A DNA stretch of 64,000 bases, taken from NCBI GenBank assembly GCA_017983695.1, contig JAGOAX010000003.1, forward strand, positions 248,001 through 312,000. Reading direction: 5' to 3'. The DNA comes from Ferruginibacter sp. (GTDB lineage Bacteria; Bacteroidota; Bacteroidia; Chitinophagales; Chitinophagaceae). The notes beneath the pieces were generated by a model. The model was not told the origin of the DNA and searched no databases. It saw only the letters and a program-made list of their open reading frames with translations. Positions within the stretch are counted from its first letter, which is position 1. The number at the start of each line of letters is the position of its first letter. A program made the translations under genes and the position numbers. Below, one piece after another: positions 26,057 to 35,745 of the stretch.

Positions 26057-27742
26057 ATGAAAAAATTCCTTCCCATTATTTTGGTGGCAGCAGGGTTGCT
26101 GATGGCTTTTAACAAACCTATTATGGGGCTAATTTCCCCTGCAACCTTAGATGTCCAGATAACTAAGCCACCGATAATAATGCCGTCTATTTATAAGGTA
26201 TATGCAAACAGCGATGCACTGGAAGGTAAATACAGTTTATTTAAAATGGTGGTTAAAAACACCAGCAGTGTTGCGGCTAAAAATGTAGAAGTAAATTATA
26301 GTGTAAGTAATTTTATTGAATCTGCCCTTGCAGAAAAGATTCCGCTTATACAGCCCGGGCAAACAGTAGTGGTAAACTGTTATCCCAATTTTCCTGAAAA
26401 AATTGTTGAAAAAATGACCGATTCTAAAGAAACGGTTAAGATTATTCTTAAAGGAGAAAATATTAAGACAAGAGAAGAAAGTTTTACCATTCCTGTAAAG
26501 GGCAGAAATGAGTTTATGTATAATTTTTTGCCTGCTGATGAAATACGTACATCGGCTGAGTATTTCGACAATATGCCATTGCTTTCCTGCCTGGTTACAC
26601 CCCAGGATCCTATTATAAAATATCTTACCCAGCAAATCCAGGAAAAAGTATTAAAAGGTGAAACAGCTTCGGTAGAAAATAAAGAGCAGGAAGGCGTACG
26701 CTTTTTACAGGGGATATATTATGCTACACTGCAAAGCCATATGGTGTATAGCGGTACCAGTGGTGTGCCCGAACAGATAAGCGACGTGAATTCTATTGTA
26801 CAAAACATACGCCTGCCCAGGGAAGTTATTACAGGTAAAACAGGTTTATGCATTGAGCTTTCATTGCTTTATGCAAGTATAATGGCTTGCGCCGGTATGG
26901 ATCCCGTGGTTTATCTTGTACCAGGCCATGCCTACCCCGGTTTTAGAATGAATAACAGTTATTATGCATTGGAAAGCACTGCAATTGGCGGAGAAGGTAT
27001 TGGTGGCAGAAGCACACCACAACAGGCTTTAGAGGCCGGCATGAAAAATTTAAAAACATTTTTTGAAAGAGCGCAGGCCGGAGATGACAGGTACACAGTA
27101 GTTGATATAAGAGAAGCGATAAAAAACGGAGCAGTTGCAGTTGAATTAAAAGACGATAATTTTTTACGACAGAAGATTGATGAGATAGCCAGGTCATTTG
27201 ATGCATCTAGTACCCAGATAACGTCTAATGCACAACCTAATAATGGTGGTGGAGGAAACACAGGTGGCGGCGGAAATGATGACGGTGGAGGAAACACTGG
27301 CGGCGGCGGTGGAGGTAACGTACCAAGTGGTTATAACCTGTTTGAAGGTATTGTAACATTTGCTTATCCTTCAAGCTGGAAAATGATATCTACACAAGGT
27401 TATATGCCCCAATGCAAGTATATTATCAGCAATAGTTCTAAAACTGCAAATGTTCAGGTTTACAGTTTTCCGGGTTTTAACCAACCTGCTCAGGCTTTGG
27501 ATGCAATAAACCAATCTATGTCCCAGTATGGGTATGGCCTTCAGTACCAGGTAACTGGTCAGGCTAATGGTTACACCATTTTTAATGGGCAAACTGGTAA
27601 TAGTAACGGTGTCACGATTAATTGGGTTGCAGCTTTTAAAGCAACTGGTAGCGGCGTATCAGGTATTGCAGCCGGAGCCAGTGCAAATACAGGCACAACG
27701 CACCAGCAAACTATTATGAAAATACTCAACACCATACAGTAA
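26057..27742 (+). CDS. Secreted transglutaminase-like protein with Gly-rich hinge
   Basis: A 561-residue protein with one N-terminal hydrophobic segment (residues 4-20), a beta-sandwich region (about 40-155, FKMVVKNTSSVAAKNVEV), a transglutaminase-fold domain (about 185-330) and, after a Gly/Asn/Asp-rich hinge (about 396-422), a C-terminal domain (YNLFEGIVTFAYPSSWKM) resembling small lipoprotein or PsbP-like folds. The catalytic Cys and His are visible: C265 in TGLCIELSLLYASI and H291 in VPGHAYPGF, with E306 (ALEST) as possible third residue. It may be a cysteine protease or amidase in the envelope. It is the first of three closely spaced genes. Confidence 0.78.
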   Translation: MKKFLPIILVAAGLLMAFNKPIMGLISPATLDVQITKPPIIMPSIYKVYANSDALEGKYSLFKMVVKNTSSVAAKNVEVNYSVSNFIESALAEKIPLIQPGQTVVVNCYPNFPEKIVEKMTDSKETVKIILKGENIKTREESFTIPVKGRNEFMYNFLPADEIRTSAEYFDNMPLLSCLVTPQDPIIKYLTQQIQEKVLKGETASVENKEQEGVRFLQGIYYATLQSHMVYSGTSGVPEQISDVNSIVQNIRLPREVITGKTGLCIELSLLYASIMACAGMDPVVYLVPGHAYPGFRMNNSYYALESTAIGGEGIGGRSTPQQALEAGMKNLKTFFERAQAGDDRYTVVDIREAIKNGAVAVELKDDNFLRQKIDEIARSFDASSTQITSNAQPNNGGGGNTGGGGNDDGGGNTGGGGGGNVPSGYNLFEGIVTFAYPSSWKMISTQGYMPQCKYIISNSSKTANVQVYSFPGFNQPAQALDAINQSMSQYGYGLQYQVTGQANGYTIFNGQTGNSNGVTINWVAAFKATGSGVSGIAAGASANTGTTHQQTIMKILNTIQ

Positions 27743-27774
27743 AACCATACTGATAACTGACTAAACTTATAATT

Positions 27775-28539
27775 ATGAAAATAAATAAATTAAAATATTG
27801 TACGGTTGTATTGCTGATGTTTACTGTATTGAACATAAGCCAGGCACAGGAAACGCAAAGGTCTTATAAAGAAACCATGGAGATGAAGGCCGAAGAAAAC
27901 GGAGACATTGTTGTAAACTCCAGTATTAAATTTATTGCTTCGGCATGGGAAGGGGTAAAACAGCGCCGGGGTAACGAGCCTTCAATTTTAAAAAATGAGT
28001 TAAAGAAAAGGTTTCCCAAGTATGTGCTTACCGACTTCGACATTAAAACCGATGATATGGAGCGTACGGTTAATATAAAATTTAAAATACTTGGTTTGTT
28101 AAAACTGGATGATAACGGAAAATGGATAGCAGAACTTGATTCTAAAAATCCGGATATTACAAAAGTATCCGACAACCAGTTTTTAATGGTGGATGAAGGA
28201 AGTGCACAAACATCAAAAATTATTTTGCCATCATCAGCATCTAATTCAAAAATTGAAAAAGACAGTTTTGGCAAAGCCATACTTACTTATACTGCACCGG
28301 TAAGCGGCGGCGGCATGGGTAATATTATTAAGTATCTTGGTTTTTTAGTAGCTGCTGGTGGTGTATTTCTTTTCTTTAGAGGACGTAAGCTTAATACTAT
28401 AGTGGTTAATGATCCAAAAAATCAGAAAATTAATTACCAGGATGCAAAAAAGATTGAAGATGCCGTAATAATAAATCAGCCGGTAAAAGAAAGCAGCAAG
28501 CCCGGCCAAAACGAACAAAGCAACAACGATAAATACTAA
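27775..28539 (+). CDS. Single-pass envelope protein, hypothetical
   Basis: A 254-residue protein with a signal peptide (to about 26, SQAQE), a soluble beta/alpha domain (about 30-165) and a C-terminal transmembrane helix (about 182-200, YLGFLVAAGGVFLFFRGRK) followed by a charged cytoplasmic tail. I recognise no family. It starts 32 bp after the transglutaminase-like gene and ends 14 bp before the patatin gene, so the three very likely form one operon and may form one membrane-associated assembly. Confidence 0.75.
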   Translation: MKINKLKYCTVVLLMFTVLNISQAQETQRSYKETMEMKAEENGDIVVNSSIKFIASAWEGVKQRRGNEPSILKNELKKRFPKYVLTDFDIKTDDMERTVNIKFKILGLLKLDDNGKWIAELDSKNPDITKVSDNQFLMVDEGSAQTSKIILPSSASNSKIEKDSFGKAILTYTAPVSGGGMGNIIKYLGFLVAAGGVFLFFRGRKLNTIVVNDPKNQKINYQDAKKIEDAVIINQPVKESSKPGQNEQSNNDKY

Positions 28540-28553
28540 GCCTTAATAATTGC

Positions 28554-30869
28554 ATGATTATGATTCCTGATAAAAGCAAAAAGATCATTAGCTATAAAGA
28601 TTTATTTATTGGCGATTTTTGGAGATATTTTGTAAGAGCCGCATGGCTCTTTTTTCCTGCCATAATTTTTCTTGTATTTACCTATCTGTGTTTCTGGTCG
28701 TTAAACCAGGGTAAAGATGTAATGATAATTACGCTGGAAAACAGGAAGGTTTTTGGGCTGTTTTTTTTAGCCCTAATTTTTTGGGTGGTTACCACCTGGT
28801 ACACTACAAGAATGGTGGCCAAGGCAAAAGAATTGCAGGACAGCGATAAACATTTAATGTGGCAAACATTAAGGGTGCAGGGGCCAAGGATTTTGGCATT
28901 TACCTGTATAACTATAATTTTTCTTGCATTCTTTCAACTCCCCTATCCGGAAACGCCACATCTTTCCAAAGGTGTTTGTTACCTGTTGCTTTTTTTAAGT
29001 TTTAGCTGGTATTTTATTGTATACCAGGTATGCAACAGGCTGCTTGATAAACCTCATCTGCCCATTCCGCAGCAATTGCACTTTTGGCATAAAGTGAGGT
29101 TTATAAATTATGCGTTAATTCTTGTGTTTACCCTGGTGGTAATTTTTACTAAATGGATATGGGGTTTAATAATTCTTTTATTGATATACCAGGTAGGGTT
29201 TATAATTTTTGTACTTATCCGCAGAAATATTATTGATGCTAAAGGCCATTATTCTTCATTAGACACTGAAAAGTACGAGTTTGATAACAAGAAAGTGAAG
29301 GCCTGGAAAAAACTGATGCGGCTGGTGACCGATAATGAAGATAAAAGATATTTCCAGGCATTTACATCCATTGGTATAATTGCTACAGGTGTATATATTG
29401 CAACGGTAGTGTCGGTACAGTTTGCCACGTGGATTGGCCCCTTCCCATTTATATTTCTTGCATTCGGGATACTATTAGCCATAGGAAATTTTATTACCAT
29501 CTTTTCAATTATTATGCGGTTTAATTTCCATTTGCTTTTATTAACCTTATCATTTTTTATCGGGTATTTTGTTGAGCCGCATTATACGAGGCTGGTTAAA
29601 AACGAAACAGGTTTTAAATTTGAAGAACGACAAACGCTTAAAGAATATTTTTACCAGTGGGTTAATAATCCCGACAGGCAAAAATTACTGGCCGACAGCA
29701 GCGTAAAAAAAATACCCATGTATTTTGTCATGGCAAATGGCGGCGCTTCACGTTCGGGCTACTGGACAGCATCTGCACTTTCAAAATTTGAGGATGAAAC
29801 CGGCGGTGAGTTTTCCAAACATTTATTCTGTTTAAGTGGTGCTTCTGGCGGCAGTGTAGGTAACGCAACATTTTTTTCGGTGTTAAGAAGCAAAGAAAGT
29901 TTATTGAAAAATAATACTGCTGCCAACCCATGCTGGCAGGCATCATCAAGTTATTTAAAATCTGATTTTTTAACTTATACTGTTGCCCGTACACTTGGTC
30001 CTGATGTTTTTAGAAACCTGGTAACGTTGTATAATGTAAATGACAGGGCATCTGCACTTTCGCTATCTATTGAAAAAGCTTCCGGGCCAAAAGATTTTTT
30101 ATACGACAGCCTCGGTATTGCTTTCTCCAGCATTATTACTCAAAAAAATACGCCTTATAATTTGCCCATACTTTGTATTAACACTACACGTATGCAGGAT
30201 GGCAACCCCGGTGTAATCAGTAATATCAGGATTTCCGATTCGGTATTTAATGGCCGCATTGATGTTTTAAGCCTGTTGAAAAAAGAGGAAGACATGAAAT
30301 TAAGTACCGGAGTTGTACTGGGTGCCAGTTTTCCGTATTTAAGCCCTGCAGGCAGGATCGATCATAAAAAATGTGATACCTGTACAGAAGAGCCTAATTA
30401 TTTTGTAGATGGCGGATATTTTGATAATTCAGGTGCAGGCGTTGTATTTGAAATGATTATTAACCTGCAAAAGATTATTGCAGCAGACACTACTATTAAA
30501 AATAAAGAGAAACTGGAGTTCAATGTTATTCATGTAACCAACGAAAATTTTGATGATGTAACCTTAACGGCTGTTAACCCATTAATGAATGACCTGGCAG
30601 CGCCTTTTAAAACTTTACTGGGTGCTTATGATACGCAAACATCAGTTAATGATCTTCGTTTAAAAGGGTTTTTAAGTAATCTATATAGAGACAGCCGGCA
30701 TTACAACAAAATATCTTTGTACATAAAAAACGATCCTATGCGCTATGCGATGAATTGGGTGATTTCGAAATATGTTTTAAATGCCATTAATAAAAGACTG
30801 GAAACACACCCCGAGTTACAGGACATGATTAAGGAACTGAATAGTTTAAAACCACAAACGCCACATTAG
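28554..30869 (+). CDS. Multi-pass membrane protein with patatin-like lipase domain
   Basis: A 771-residue protein. The N-terminal half (about residues 20-335) has about eight transmembrane helices in groups separated by charged loops. The C-terminal half is a patatin-like phospholipase with a glycine-rich oxyanion motif GGASRSGYW, nucleophile S431 in GASGGS and aspartate D619 in DGGYFDNSG. Patatins hydrolyse acyl chains from phospholipids; an enzyme tethered to the inner membrane would act on its lipids on the cytoplasmic side if topology is as drawn (inference). It is the last gene of the three-gene run and converges with a lipoprotein gene 1 bp away. Confidence 0.85.
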   Translation: MIMIPDKSKKIISYKDLFIGDFWRYFVRAAWLFFPAIIFLVFTYLCFWSLNQGKDVMIITLENRKVFGLFFLALIFWVVTTWYTTRMVAKAKELQDSDKHLMWQTLRVQGPRILAFTCITIIFLAFFQLPYPETPHLSKGVCYLLLFLSFSWYFIVYQVCNRLLDKPHLPIPQQLHFWHKVRFINYALILVFTLVVIFTKWIWGLIILLLIYQVGFIIFVLIRRNIIDAKGHYSSLDTEKYEFDNKKVKAWKKLMRLVTDNEDKRYFQAFTSIGIIATGVYIATVVSVQFATWIGPFPFIFLAFGILLAIGNFITIFSIIMRFNFHLLLLTLSFFIGYFVEPHYTRLVKNETGFKFEERQTLKEYFYQWVNNPDRQKLLADSSVKKIPMYFVMANGGASRSGYWTASALSKFEDETGGEFSKHLFCLSGASGGSVGNATFFSVLRSKESLLKNNTAANPCWQASSSYLKSDFLTYTVARTLGPDVFRNLVTLYNVNDRASALSLSIEKASGPKDFLYDSLGIAFSSIITQKNTPYNLPILCINTTRMQDGNPGVISNIRISDSVFNGRIDVLSLLKKEEDMKLSTGVVLGASFPYLSPAGRIDHKKCDTCTEEPNYFVDGGYFDNSGAGVVFEMIINLQKIIAADTTIKNKEKLEFNVIHVTNENFDDVTLTAVNPLMNDLAAPFKTLLGAYDTQTSVNDLRLKGFLSNLYRDSRHYNKISLYIKNDPMRYAMNWVISKYVLNAINKRLETHPELQDMIKELNSLKPQTPH

Positions 30870-30870
30870 T

Positions 30871-31494
30871 TTAAAGTGCAGCCTTTACCGCTTCAGCCGA
30901 AGAAGTTTTAGGTGTAAATGGTTTTATAATGCCTTTACTTAAACCTAAAGCCAGAATATTGGTAAGGCGGCCGATACATTGTGTTGCTTTGTTCAACTTT
31001 TCAGATACACTTTGTAAATGGCCTACATTTTTTTGTAGTTCTGCAGTAATGCCGGCAAGTTCCTTTGTCCTTACCCGCAGGTTTGCTAATATAGCAGCAT
31101 CAAGCGTACGGGTTAATTCATTTTGTATAATATTGATATTGAAAATTGTCTTTGACTTTTTATTTCTTTCAGTTGCTGTCAACTCTGCCGGAGAAAACTC
31201 TGTCATTTCTTCTTTTACATCATCTAATAATGATATGGCCTCGTAGGTTGAATCAATCTGCATTATAATCATTTCCTGGCGCTCAGCATCACCTGGTTTT
31301 AAAAATTTGTTTACTGCACCATTTTCTGGTTTAACATATGGCGCAGTGTTTATTGCCGTGTCAGCAACAGTATTGTCAGCTGTTGTTTCTGTGCCGGATT
31401 TAGTATCGTTATTACCACAGGATTGCAGCAGCATAAAGGACAAAACAAAAAACTGTACCGGTAAAAGTTTAGATTTAAAAATAGCGGGTATCAT
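30871..31494 (-). CDS. Helical lipoprotein, hypothetical
   Basis: A 207-residue lipoprotein with lipobox LQSC (C26), a Thr/Asn/Ala-rich linker and a mostly alpha-helical body with coiled-coil-like stretches (KTIFNINIIQNELTRTLDAA, TKELAGITAELQKNVGHLQS). No family recognised. It converges with the patatin gene. The next minus-strand lipoprotein lies 23 bp upstream, so the two lipoproteins form a pair, and both are long-helix proteins with similar architecture. Confidence 0.7.
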   Translation of the reverse strand: MIPAIFKSKLLPVQFFVLSFMLLQSCGNNDTKSGTETTADNTVADTAINTAPYVKPENGAVNKFLKPGDAERQEMIIMQIDSTYEAISLLDDVKEEMTEFSPAELTATERNKKSKTIFNINIIQNELTRTLDAAILANLRVRTKELAGITAELQKNVGHLQSVSEKLNKATQCIGRLTNILALGLSKGIIKPFTPKTSSAEAVKAAL

Positions 31495-31517
31495 AATTTG
31501 ATATTTTATACAATCCG

Positions 31518-32519
31518 TTAATAAGTTATTTTAAATAATCTTTCCCTTGCTTCAGAAAATTTAGCAATGGTATCGAGTAAAGTATAGTAATCCGTTTCCA
31601 GTTGTAGTATTTCAGCAGGTACTTCGTTACTTGTTTTATCAGAGCTGATAAAACTATCCAGCACGCCATAAGAATTTCTTAAACTAAGGATACATGCCTG
31701 TAGCTGTTTAACCAGGTCACTCAATTCTCTTAACTGCACCTGCCAGTTTAAATAAATAGGTAAATACAATTTGTAGTAATTGTATGGGCTATTCCCCTGC
31801 TTGGTTTCATAAGCCTTAAGATTATTTAAAAAATCTTTATAGTTCTCATTTATAAATGAAGGGAGTTCAACTAATTCTTTTTGTATTTTAGGTATGTCGG
31901 TATTTAAAAAGTCATTGCAAATACCTTCAAATGGTTCACGTGCCGTACTGATTGCAGCCTTAAGATATTTTTTTTGTAAGGTCTTAATTTTTACTGAGCC
32001 CAGTTCTTTAATTATATCCGCTGCAATACTGCCAACCGATGGTGGTATTCTTGTTGATGGCGGCATTCGCTTAGCACATGCGGCATTATAGGTAGTTACC
32101 ATTCCATCAAAAGATTTTTGCCACTGCAATTTATTCTGTGTAAAATTTTTCAGGTACGAGTCACTTATAAGGCAATGCACCAGGTCGGCATATTTACCCA
32201 CAATTCTGTAAGCATACGCAAAAGAATCCACAAGGTCTAAAAACTTAAGTTTATCACTCAGGTCCAATTGAAGAGCTTCTACACTCTCACGGGCAGATTC
32301 ATTGGTTGCAATTACGCCACTTAATTGCAGTGCCTGGGTTTGCGAACGCAACTGGTAAACCCGGTTGTACACATCAGGTGGAATTGCGGAAATACCCTTG
32401 GTAACTGTGGTGTATTTTTCCACAGCAGTAAGCTGGGATTTTTTAAGGCCTACACATGATGTAAGCAGGCCTGCAGTAAAAATTACAATGCAGGTTTTTA
32501 TCAGGGAGTAATAAGGCAT
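31518..32519 (-). CDS. Helical lipoprotein, hypothetical
   Basis: A 333-residue lipoprotein with signal peptide and lipobox LTSC (C22). The body is almost entirely predicted helix (LQLDLSDKLKFLDLVDSFAY, LSDLVKQLQACILSLRNSYG, LQLETDYYTLLDTIAKFSEA). No family recognised. It precedes the smaller helical lipoprotein by 23 bp on the same strand. A long AT-only hairpin (32527-32553) lies immediately upstream of its start codon and would sit at the ribosome-binding region of the mRNA. Confidence 0.7.
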   Translation of the reverse strand: MPYYSLIKTCIVIFTAGLLTSCVGLKKSQLTAVEKYTTVTKGISAIPPDVYNRVYQLRSQTQALQLSGVIATNESARESVEALQLDLSDKLKFLDLVDSFAYAYRIVGKYADLVHCLISDSYLKNFTQNKLQWQKSFDGMVTTYNAACAKRMPPSTRIPPSVGSIAADIIKELGSVKIKTLQKKYLKAAISTAREPFEGICNDFLNTDIPKIQKELVELPSFINENYKDFLNNLKAYETKQGNSPYNYYKLYLPIYLNWQVQLRELSDLVKQLQACILSLRNSYGVLDSFISSDKTSNEVPAEILQLETDYYTLLDTIAKFSEARERLFKITY

Positions 32520-32526
32520 ATGTAAA

Positions 32527-32553
32527 TATATTATTTTTTCTAAAAATAATATA
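32527..32553. other. AT-rich hairpin upstream of lipoprotein gene
   Basis: Perfect 12-bp arms TATATTATTTTT and AAAAATAATATA with a 3-nt loop end 8 nt before the start codon of the minus-strand lipoprotein. It could be a weak terminator of the upstream beta-barrel gene or a structure at the translation start; it also lies 24 bp past the stop of the beta-barrel gene. Confidence 0.55.
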
Positions 32554-32576
32554 TACTTAAAATACAGTATTAAAAG

Positions 32577-33413
32577 TTAAAAATTGGAGGGACAGCCTGT
32601 TCTGGATTTGTTTGAATTACTAGCCCCATTTCCATTTAAACGGATAGCCAGGTTTATGCCGGAGAAATAATACCAGTCCTTACTTTTTGCACTACCCCGC
32701 TGCGTGCCCTCTGCCGGATAACTGAGGCCGGTTTTTAATTCATCCCCTCTAAAAGACATATCCACAGCTTTTTGGCCACGGTTAACAAATAATAAAAATT
32801 CATCAACATAGGTCGTGCTAACATCATCTAAATAGTCGGTATTGGTTTTACGCATGCCAATTTCAAAAGCCAGCCTTATATTTTCACTTAAAGCAAATTT
32901 TACCCCACCGCCAAACGGAATGGCAAACTGGTTAAGCGAATATTTTTTTCTATCCTGGTAAAACCCCTGCCCTTCGGTACTTAATGGTTGTAGAAAAACT
33001 TTATTGCCAGCTGTATCTTTTGCAGATGGGTTAAAGCTGAAATAACTGATGCCGGCAAATATATATGGCGTAAAGCTTCTCTCGTTTAAATTAAATAAAC
33101 TGTATTCCAGCCCCAGGTGCATATCGGTAACAGGCGAAGAAAAACTTAAATTACGTACCGCATTTTTGGCACTTTTCCCATCATCACTACTTACTTTCCC
33201 AAGAGTTATATTTGCTCTTGCCGATAATTTATCGGTTATATCGTATAATAAACCTGCACCAAATGCCGGGTGGGCCTGGCTCATTGTAAATCTTTTATCC
33301 TGCAGGTCGCCCTGGTAATTGCTGAAACCACCGAATACAGTTGCCTGCAGCTTTTGTGCCGAAGCAAGAAAACTTATGGTAGAAAATAATATTAAAAGAA
33401 TGCTGCGTATCAT
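32577..33413 (-). CDS. Outer-membrane beta-barrel (DUF6089/PorG-like)
   Basis: A 278-residue outer-membrane protein with a signal peptide (to about 19, LASAQ). It begins with GGFSNYQGDLQDKRFTMSQA and GAGLLYDITDKLSARANI, which are typical of DUF6089 proteins, the group that includes the T9SS protein PorG. Aromatic-edged strands continue to the end, and the C-terminal tail is Asn/Ser-rich. PorG forms part of the periplasmic ring of T9SS; whether this one does is unclear, as many paralogues exist. It may share transcription with the lipoproteins downstream. Confidence 0.75.
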   Translation of the reverse strand: MIRSILLILFSTISFLASAQKLQATVFGGFSNYQGDLQDKRFTMSQAHPAFGAGLLYDITDKLSARANITLGKVSSDDGKSAKNAVRNLSFSSPVTDMHLGLEYSLFNLNERSFTPYIFAGISYFSFNPSAKDTAGNKVFLQPLSTEGQGFYQDRKKYSLNQFAIPFGGGVKFALSENIRLAFEIGMRKTNTDYLDDVSTTYVDEFLLFVNRGQKAVDMSFRGDELKTGLSYPAEGTQRGSAKSKDWYYFSGINLAIRLNGNGASNSNKSRTGCPSNF

Positions 33414-33420
33414 AAGTAAA

Positions 33421-33446
33421 AGGGTAAACTTTTTATAGTTTACCCT
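33421..33446 (-). terminator. Terminator between pdhB and the beta-barrel gene
   Basis: A perfect 10-bp stem AGGGTAAACT / AGTTTACCCT with a 6-nt loop, followed on the minus strand by TTTTA. It ends the pdhB message and lies only 7 nt before the start codon of the beta-barrel gene, so read-through transcripts would carry it in the ribosome-binding region. Confidence 0.75.
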
Positions 33447-33474
33447 GCTAATATTATACCAAATAAAAAATTGT

Positions 33475-34458
33475 TTATTTTTTCATGTACATCACTTCTT
33501 TTACCAGCTTAACTGTTCTGTCAATACTTGGTAAATAGGCCGCTACTAAATTAGGAGCATAGTGCATCGGTGCATCTACTGAAGTTATCCTGCGGATCGG
33601 TGCATCTAAGTAATCAAATCCTTCTTTTTGTATGCGGTAAGCAATTTCAGATGATACAGAGGCAAACGGCCATTGCTCTTCAACAATTACAAGGCGGTTT
33701 GTTTTTTTAACACTCTCTAAAATAGTAAACCAATCCAGTGGACGAATAGTTGCCAGGTCAATTACTTCAGCTTCAATGCCTTCTTTAGCCAGTTCTTCAG
33801 CAGCACCTAAAGCAATTTTCATCATTTTATTAAAAGAAACAATCGTTACGTCTTTACCTTCTCTTTTAATAAAAGCTTTACCTATTGGTAATACATATTC
33901 TTCTTCAGGCACTTCACCTTTATCGCCATAAGCAACTTCACTTTCCATAAACATAACCGGATCGTCATCACGAATGGCAGCTTTCATCAATCCTTTTGCT
34001 TCGTATGGCGTGGCCACACTTATTACTTTTAACCCCGGAATGTTTGCATACATCGATTCAAAAGCTGTAGAGTGCTGAGCGCCTAATTGCCCAGCGCTGC
34101 CATTAGGCCCACGAAAAACAATTGGACAACCAACCTGTCCGCCACTCATTGCCAGCATTTTAGAAGCAGTATTTAATATTTGATCTAAAGGTAAAACAGC
34201 AAAGTTCCAGGTCATAAATTCAACAATAGGACGAAGACCATTTTGAGCAGCACCTACAGCTATAGCTGAAAAACCAAGCTCTGCAATCGGGGTATCAATT
34301 ATTCTTTTTTCACCAAATTCGTCCAGCATGCCCTGGCTCACTTTATAAGCACCATTGTATTCCGCAACTTCTTCGCCCATTAAAAATACCCTTTCATCCC
34401 TTCTCATCTCTTCCTGCATGGCTTCCCTTATGGCTTCTCTTAATGCTATTTGACGCAT
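33475..34458 (-). CDS. pdhB: Pyruvate dehydrogenase E1 component, beta subunit
   Basis: A 327-residue subunit that forms the E1 active site with PdhA. Hallmarks are REAIREAMQEEMRRDERVFL, GEEVAEYNGAYKVSQG, RIIDTPIAELGFSAIAVGAA, GAQHSTAFESMYANIPGLKV and PLDWFTILESV. Length and start are normal. A TAAATTTG promoter lies 42 nt upstream and a terminator follows. It is encoded alone, about 17 kb from pdhA in this window. Confidence 0.96.
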   Translation of the reverse strand: MRQIALREAIREAMQEEMRRDERVFLMGEEVAEYNGAYKVSQGMLDEFGEKRIIDTPIAELGFSAIAVGAAQNGLRPIVEFMTWNFAVLPLDQILNTASKMLAMSGGQVGCPIVFRGPNGSAGQLGAQHSTAFESMYANIPGLKVISVATPYEAKGLMKAAIRDDDPVMFMESEVAYGDKGEVPEEEYVLPIGKAFIKREGKDVTIVSFNKMMKIALGAAEELAKEGIEAEVIDLATIRPLDWFTILESVKKTNRLVIVEEQWPFASVSSEIAYRIQKEGFDYLDAPIRRITSVDAPMHYAPNLVAAYLPSIDRTVKLVKEVMYMKK

Positions 34459-34500
34459 GTTAGTTTCTGATTTTATTTGTTTTTATTATTTCAACGTGTG

Positions 34501-34508
34501 CAAATTTA
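34501..34508 (-). promoter_or_regulatory. -7 promoter box of pdhB
   Basis: On the minus strand this reads TAAATTTG, an exact TAnnTTTG match, 42 nt before the pdhB ATG. Confidence 0.5.
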
Positions 34509-34573
34509 TTCCATCGAAGTCAGATGAGCAAATTGTATTAAAAGGAAGACAACAATAAATAAATTCCCGGCTT

Positions 34574-35674
34574 TTACATTAATTCAGCCAGCTTAGCCAT
34601 CAGTTTTTTTCCAAAAAGGTTCTTGGCAATAATACGGCCTTCCTTATCCAGCAGTAAATTACTGGGAATTGCTTTTATATAGAATTGATCAGAGGTAGCA
34701 TTTTTCCAGCCTTGCAGATCGCTTACCTGTTTCCAAACCAGTCCATCAGTTACAATAGCTTTTTTCCATTTTTCTTTTCCTTTTTCATTATCATATGATA
34801 CACCAAAAATTTCGAAGCCTTTTTCTTTATAAATATTGTATGCTTTTACAATATTGGGATTTTCCTTGCGGCATGGGCCACACCAGCTTGCCCAAAAATC
34901 CACCAATACATATTTCCCTTTAAGGGATGATAGACTTAGTTCTTTATCTAAAGTATCTTTTTGCGTAATATCCGGTACTACCTGGCCTATTGCGATTGAC
35001 TGGTAGGCATCCAGCATTTTTCTTACAGCAATTCCACTTACTGAATTTTTAATTTTTTCATCCAGTATATTGTATAACGGCGCCACATCGCTTGCCTCAG
35101 CATAATAGCCAAAATTGTCCTGTATAGCCATTGCACTTCTTAATGAAGCAGGATTTGCTTTTATATAATCTGCTGCATGTTTTCTTTTTAGTTGTGTTAT
35201 CGATTCTTCTGCTTCATCAAGGCTATCGGTTAAAGCCTGGTTCTTATCTTTTTCAGCCTTATCGTATAAGGCATAAAAATTTTTCTCCGCATCATTTGCA
35301 GGTTTCATTACAGCTTTATAGTTTTTATCATCGTCATTTATTTTACTGCCGCTTATAACAAGGTCTGCCAGTTTATCTCCGGTACCTGTAATTTTCATAT
35401 TGCCTGCTTCTGCAAAAAAACGCAGGCGATCTTCTTTGCGGTCTTTTATGGTAAGAATTGCAGTTTCGGGTGTTACAGCCGCACCTTTAAAACTAAATTT
35501 TCCATTTACAATTGTTGTGCTGTCTTTTTTTGTACTTGTTTCGCCATAGGTGGTTAAGTATATGGTGCCGGTTTTTACTTTAGTTAAATTGCCGGTAATG
35601 GTAAAAGCCGAATCGTTTTGTGCAGTTGCTGTAACGCTGGCCAAAACCAAAAAAGATAATAGTGATTTTTTCAT
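34574..35674 (-). CDS. TlpA-like thiol-disulfide oxidoreductase with DUF4369
   Basis: A 366-residue exported protein with a signal peptide (to about 19, ATAQ), an N-terminal DUF4369 beta domain (about 22-115), a helical connector (about 115-225) and a C-terminal AhpC/TSA-TlpA thioredoxin domain with the active site WCGPC (264-268) and the cis-Pro region AIPSNLLLDKEG. Such proteins reduce disulfides of periplasmic proteins, for example apocytochromes or outer-membrane proteins. A near-consensus promoter (TACCTTCG, minus strand 35701-35694) lies just upstream. Confidence 0.9.
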   Translation of the reverse strand: MKKSLLSFLVLASVTATAQNDSAFTITGNLTKVKTGTIYLTTYGETSTKKDSTTIVNGKFSFKGAAVTPETAILTIKDRKEDRLRFFAEAGNMKITGTGDKLADLVISGSKINDDDKNYKAVMKPANDAEKNFYALYDKAEKDKNQALTDSLDEAEESITQLKRKHAADYIKANPASLRSAMAIQDNFGYYAEASDVAPLYNILDEKIKNSVSGIAVRKMLDAYQSIAIGQVVPDITQKDTLDKELSLSSLKGKYVLVDFWASWCGPCRKENPNIVKAYNIYKEKGFEIFGVSYDNEKGKEKWKKAIVTDGLVWKQVSDLQGWKNATSDQFYIKAIPSNLLLDKEGRIIAKNLFGKKLMAKLAELM

Positions 35675-35745
35675 GTAATATTTTTTTACAGAGCGAAGGT
35701 AAATTAATTAATAACAGCTAGTAACCATTCATAAATATTATAATT

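Noticed and set aside
26943..27297. Proline-rich minus-strand frame opposite the Gly-rich hinge
   Set aside because: The pattern is a complement of the glycine codons of the hinge; codon use and context fit the plus-strand gene.
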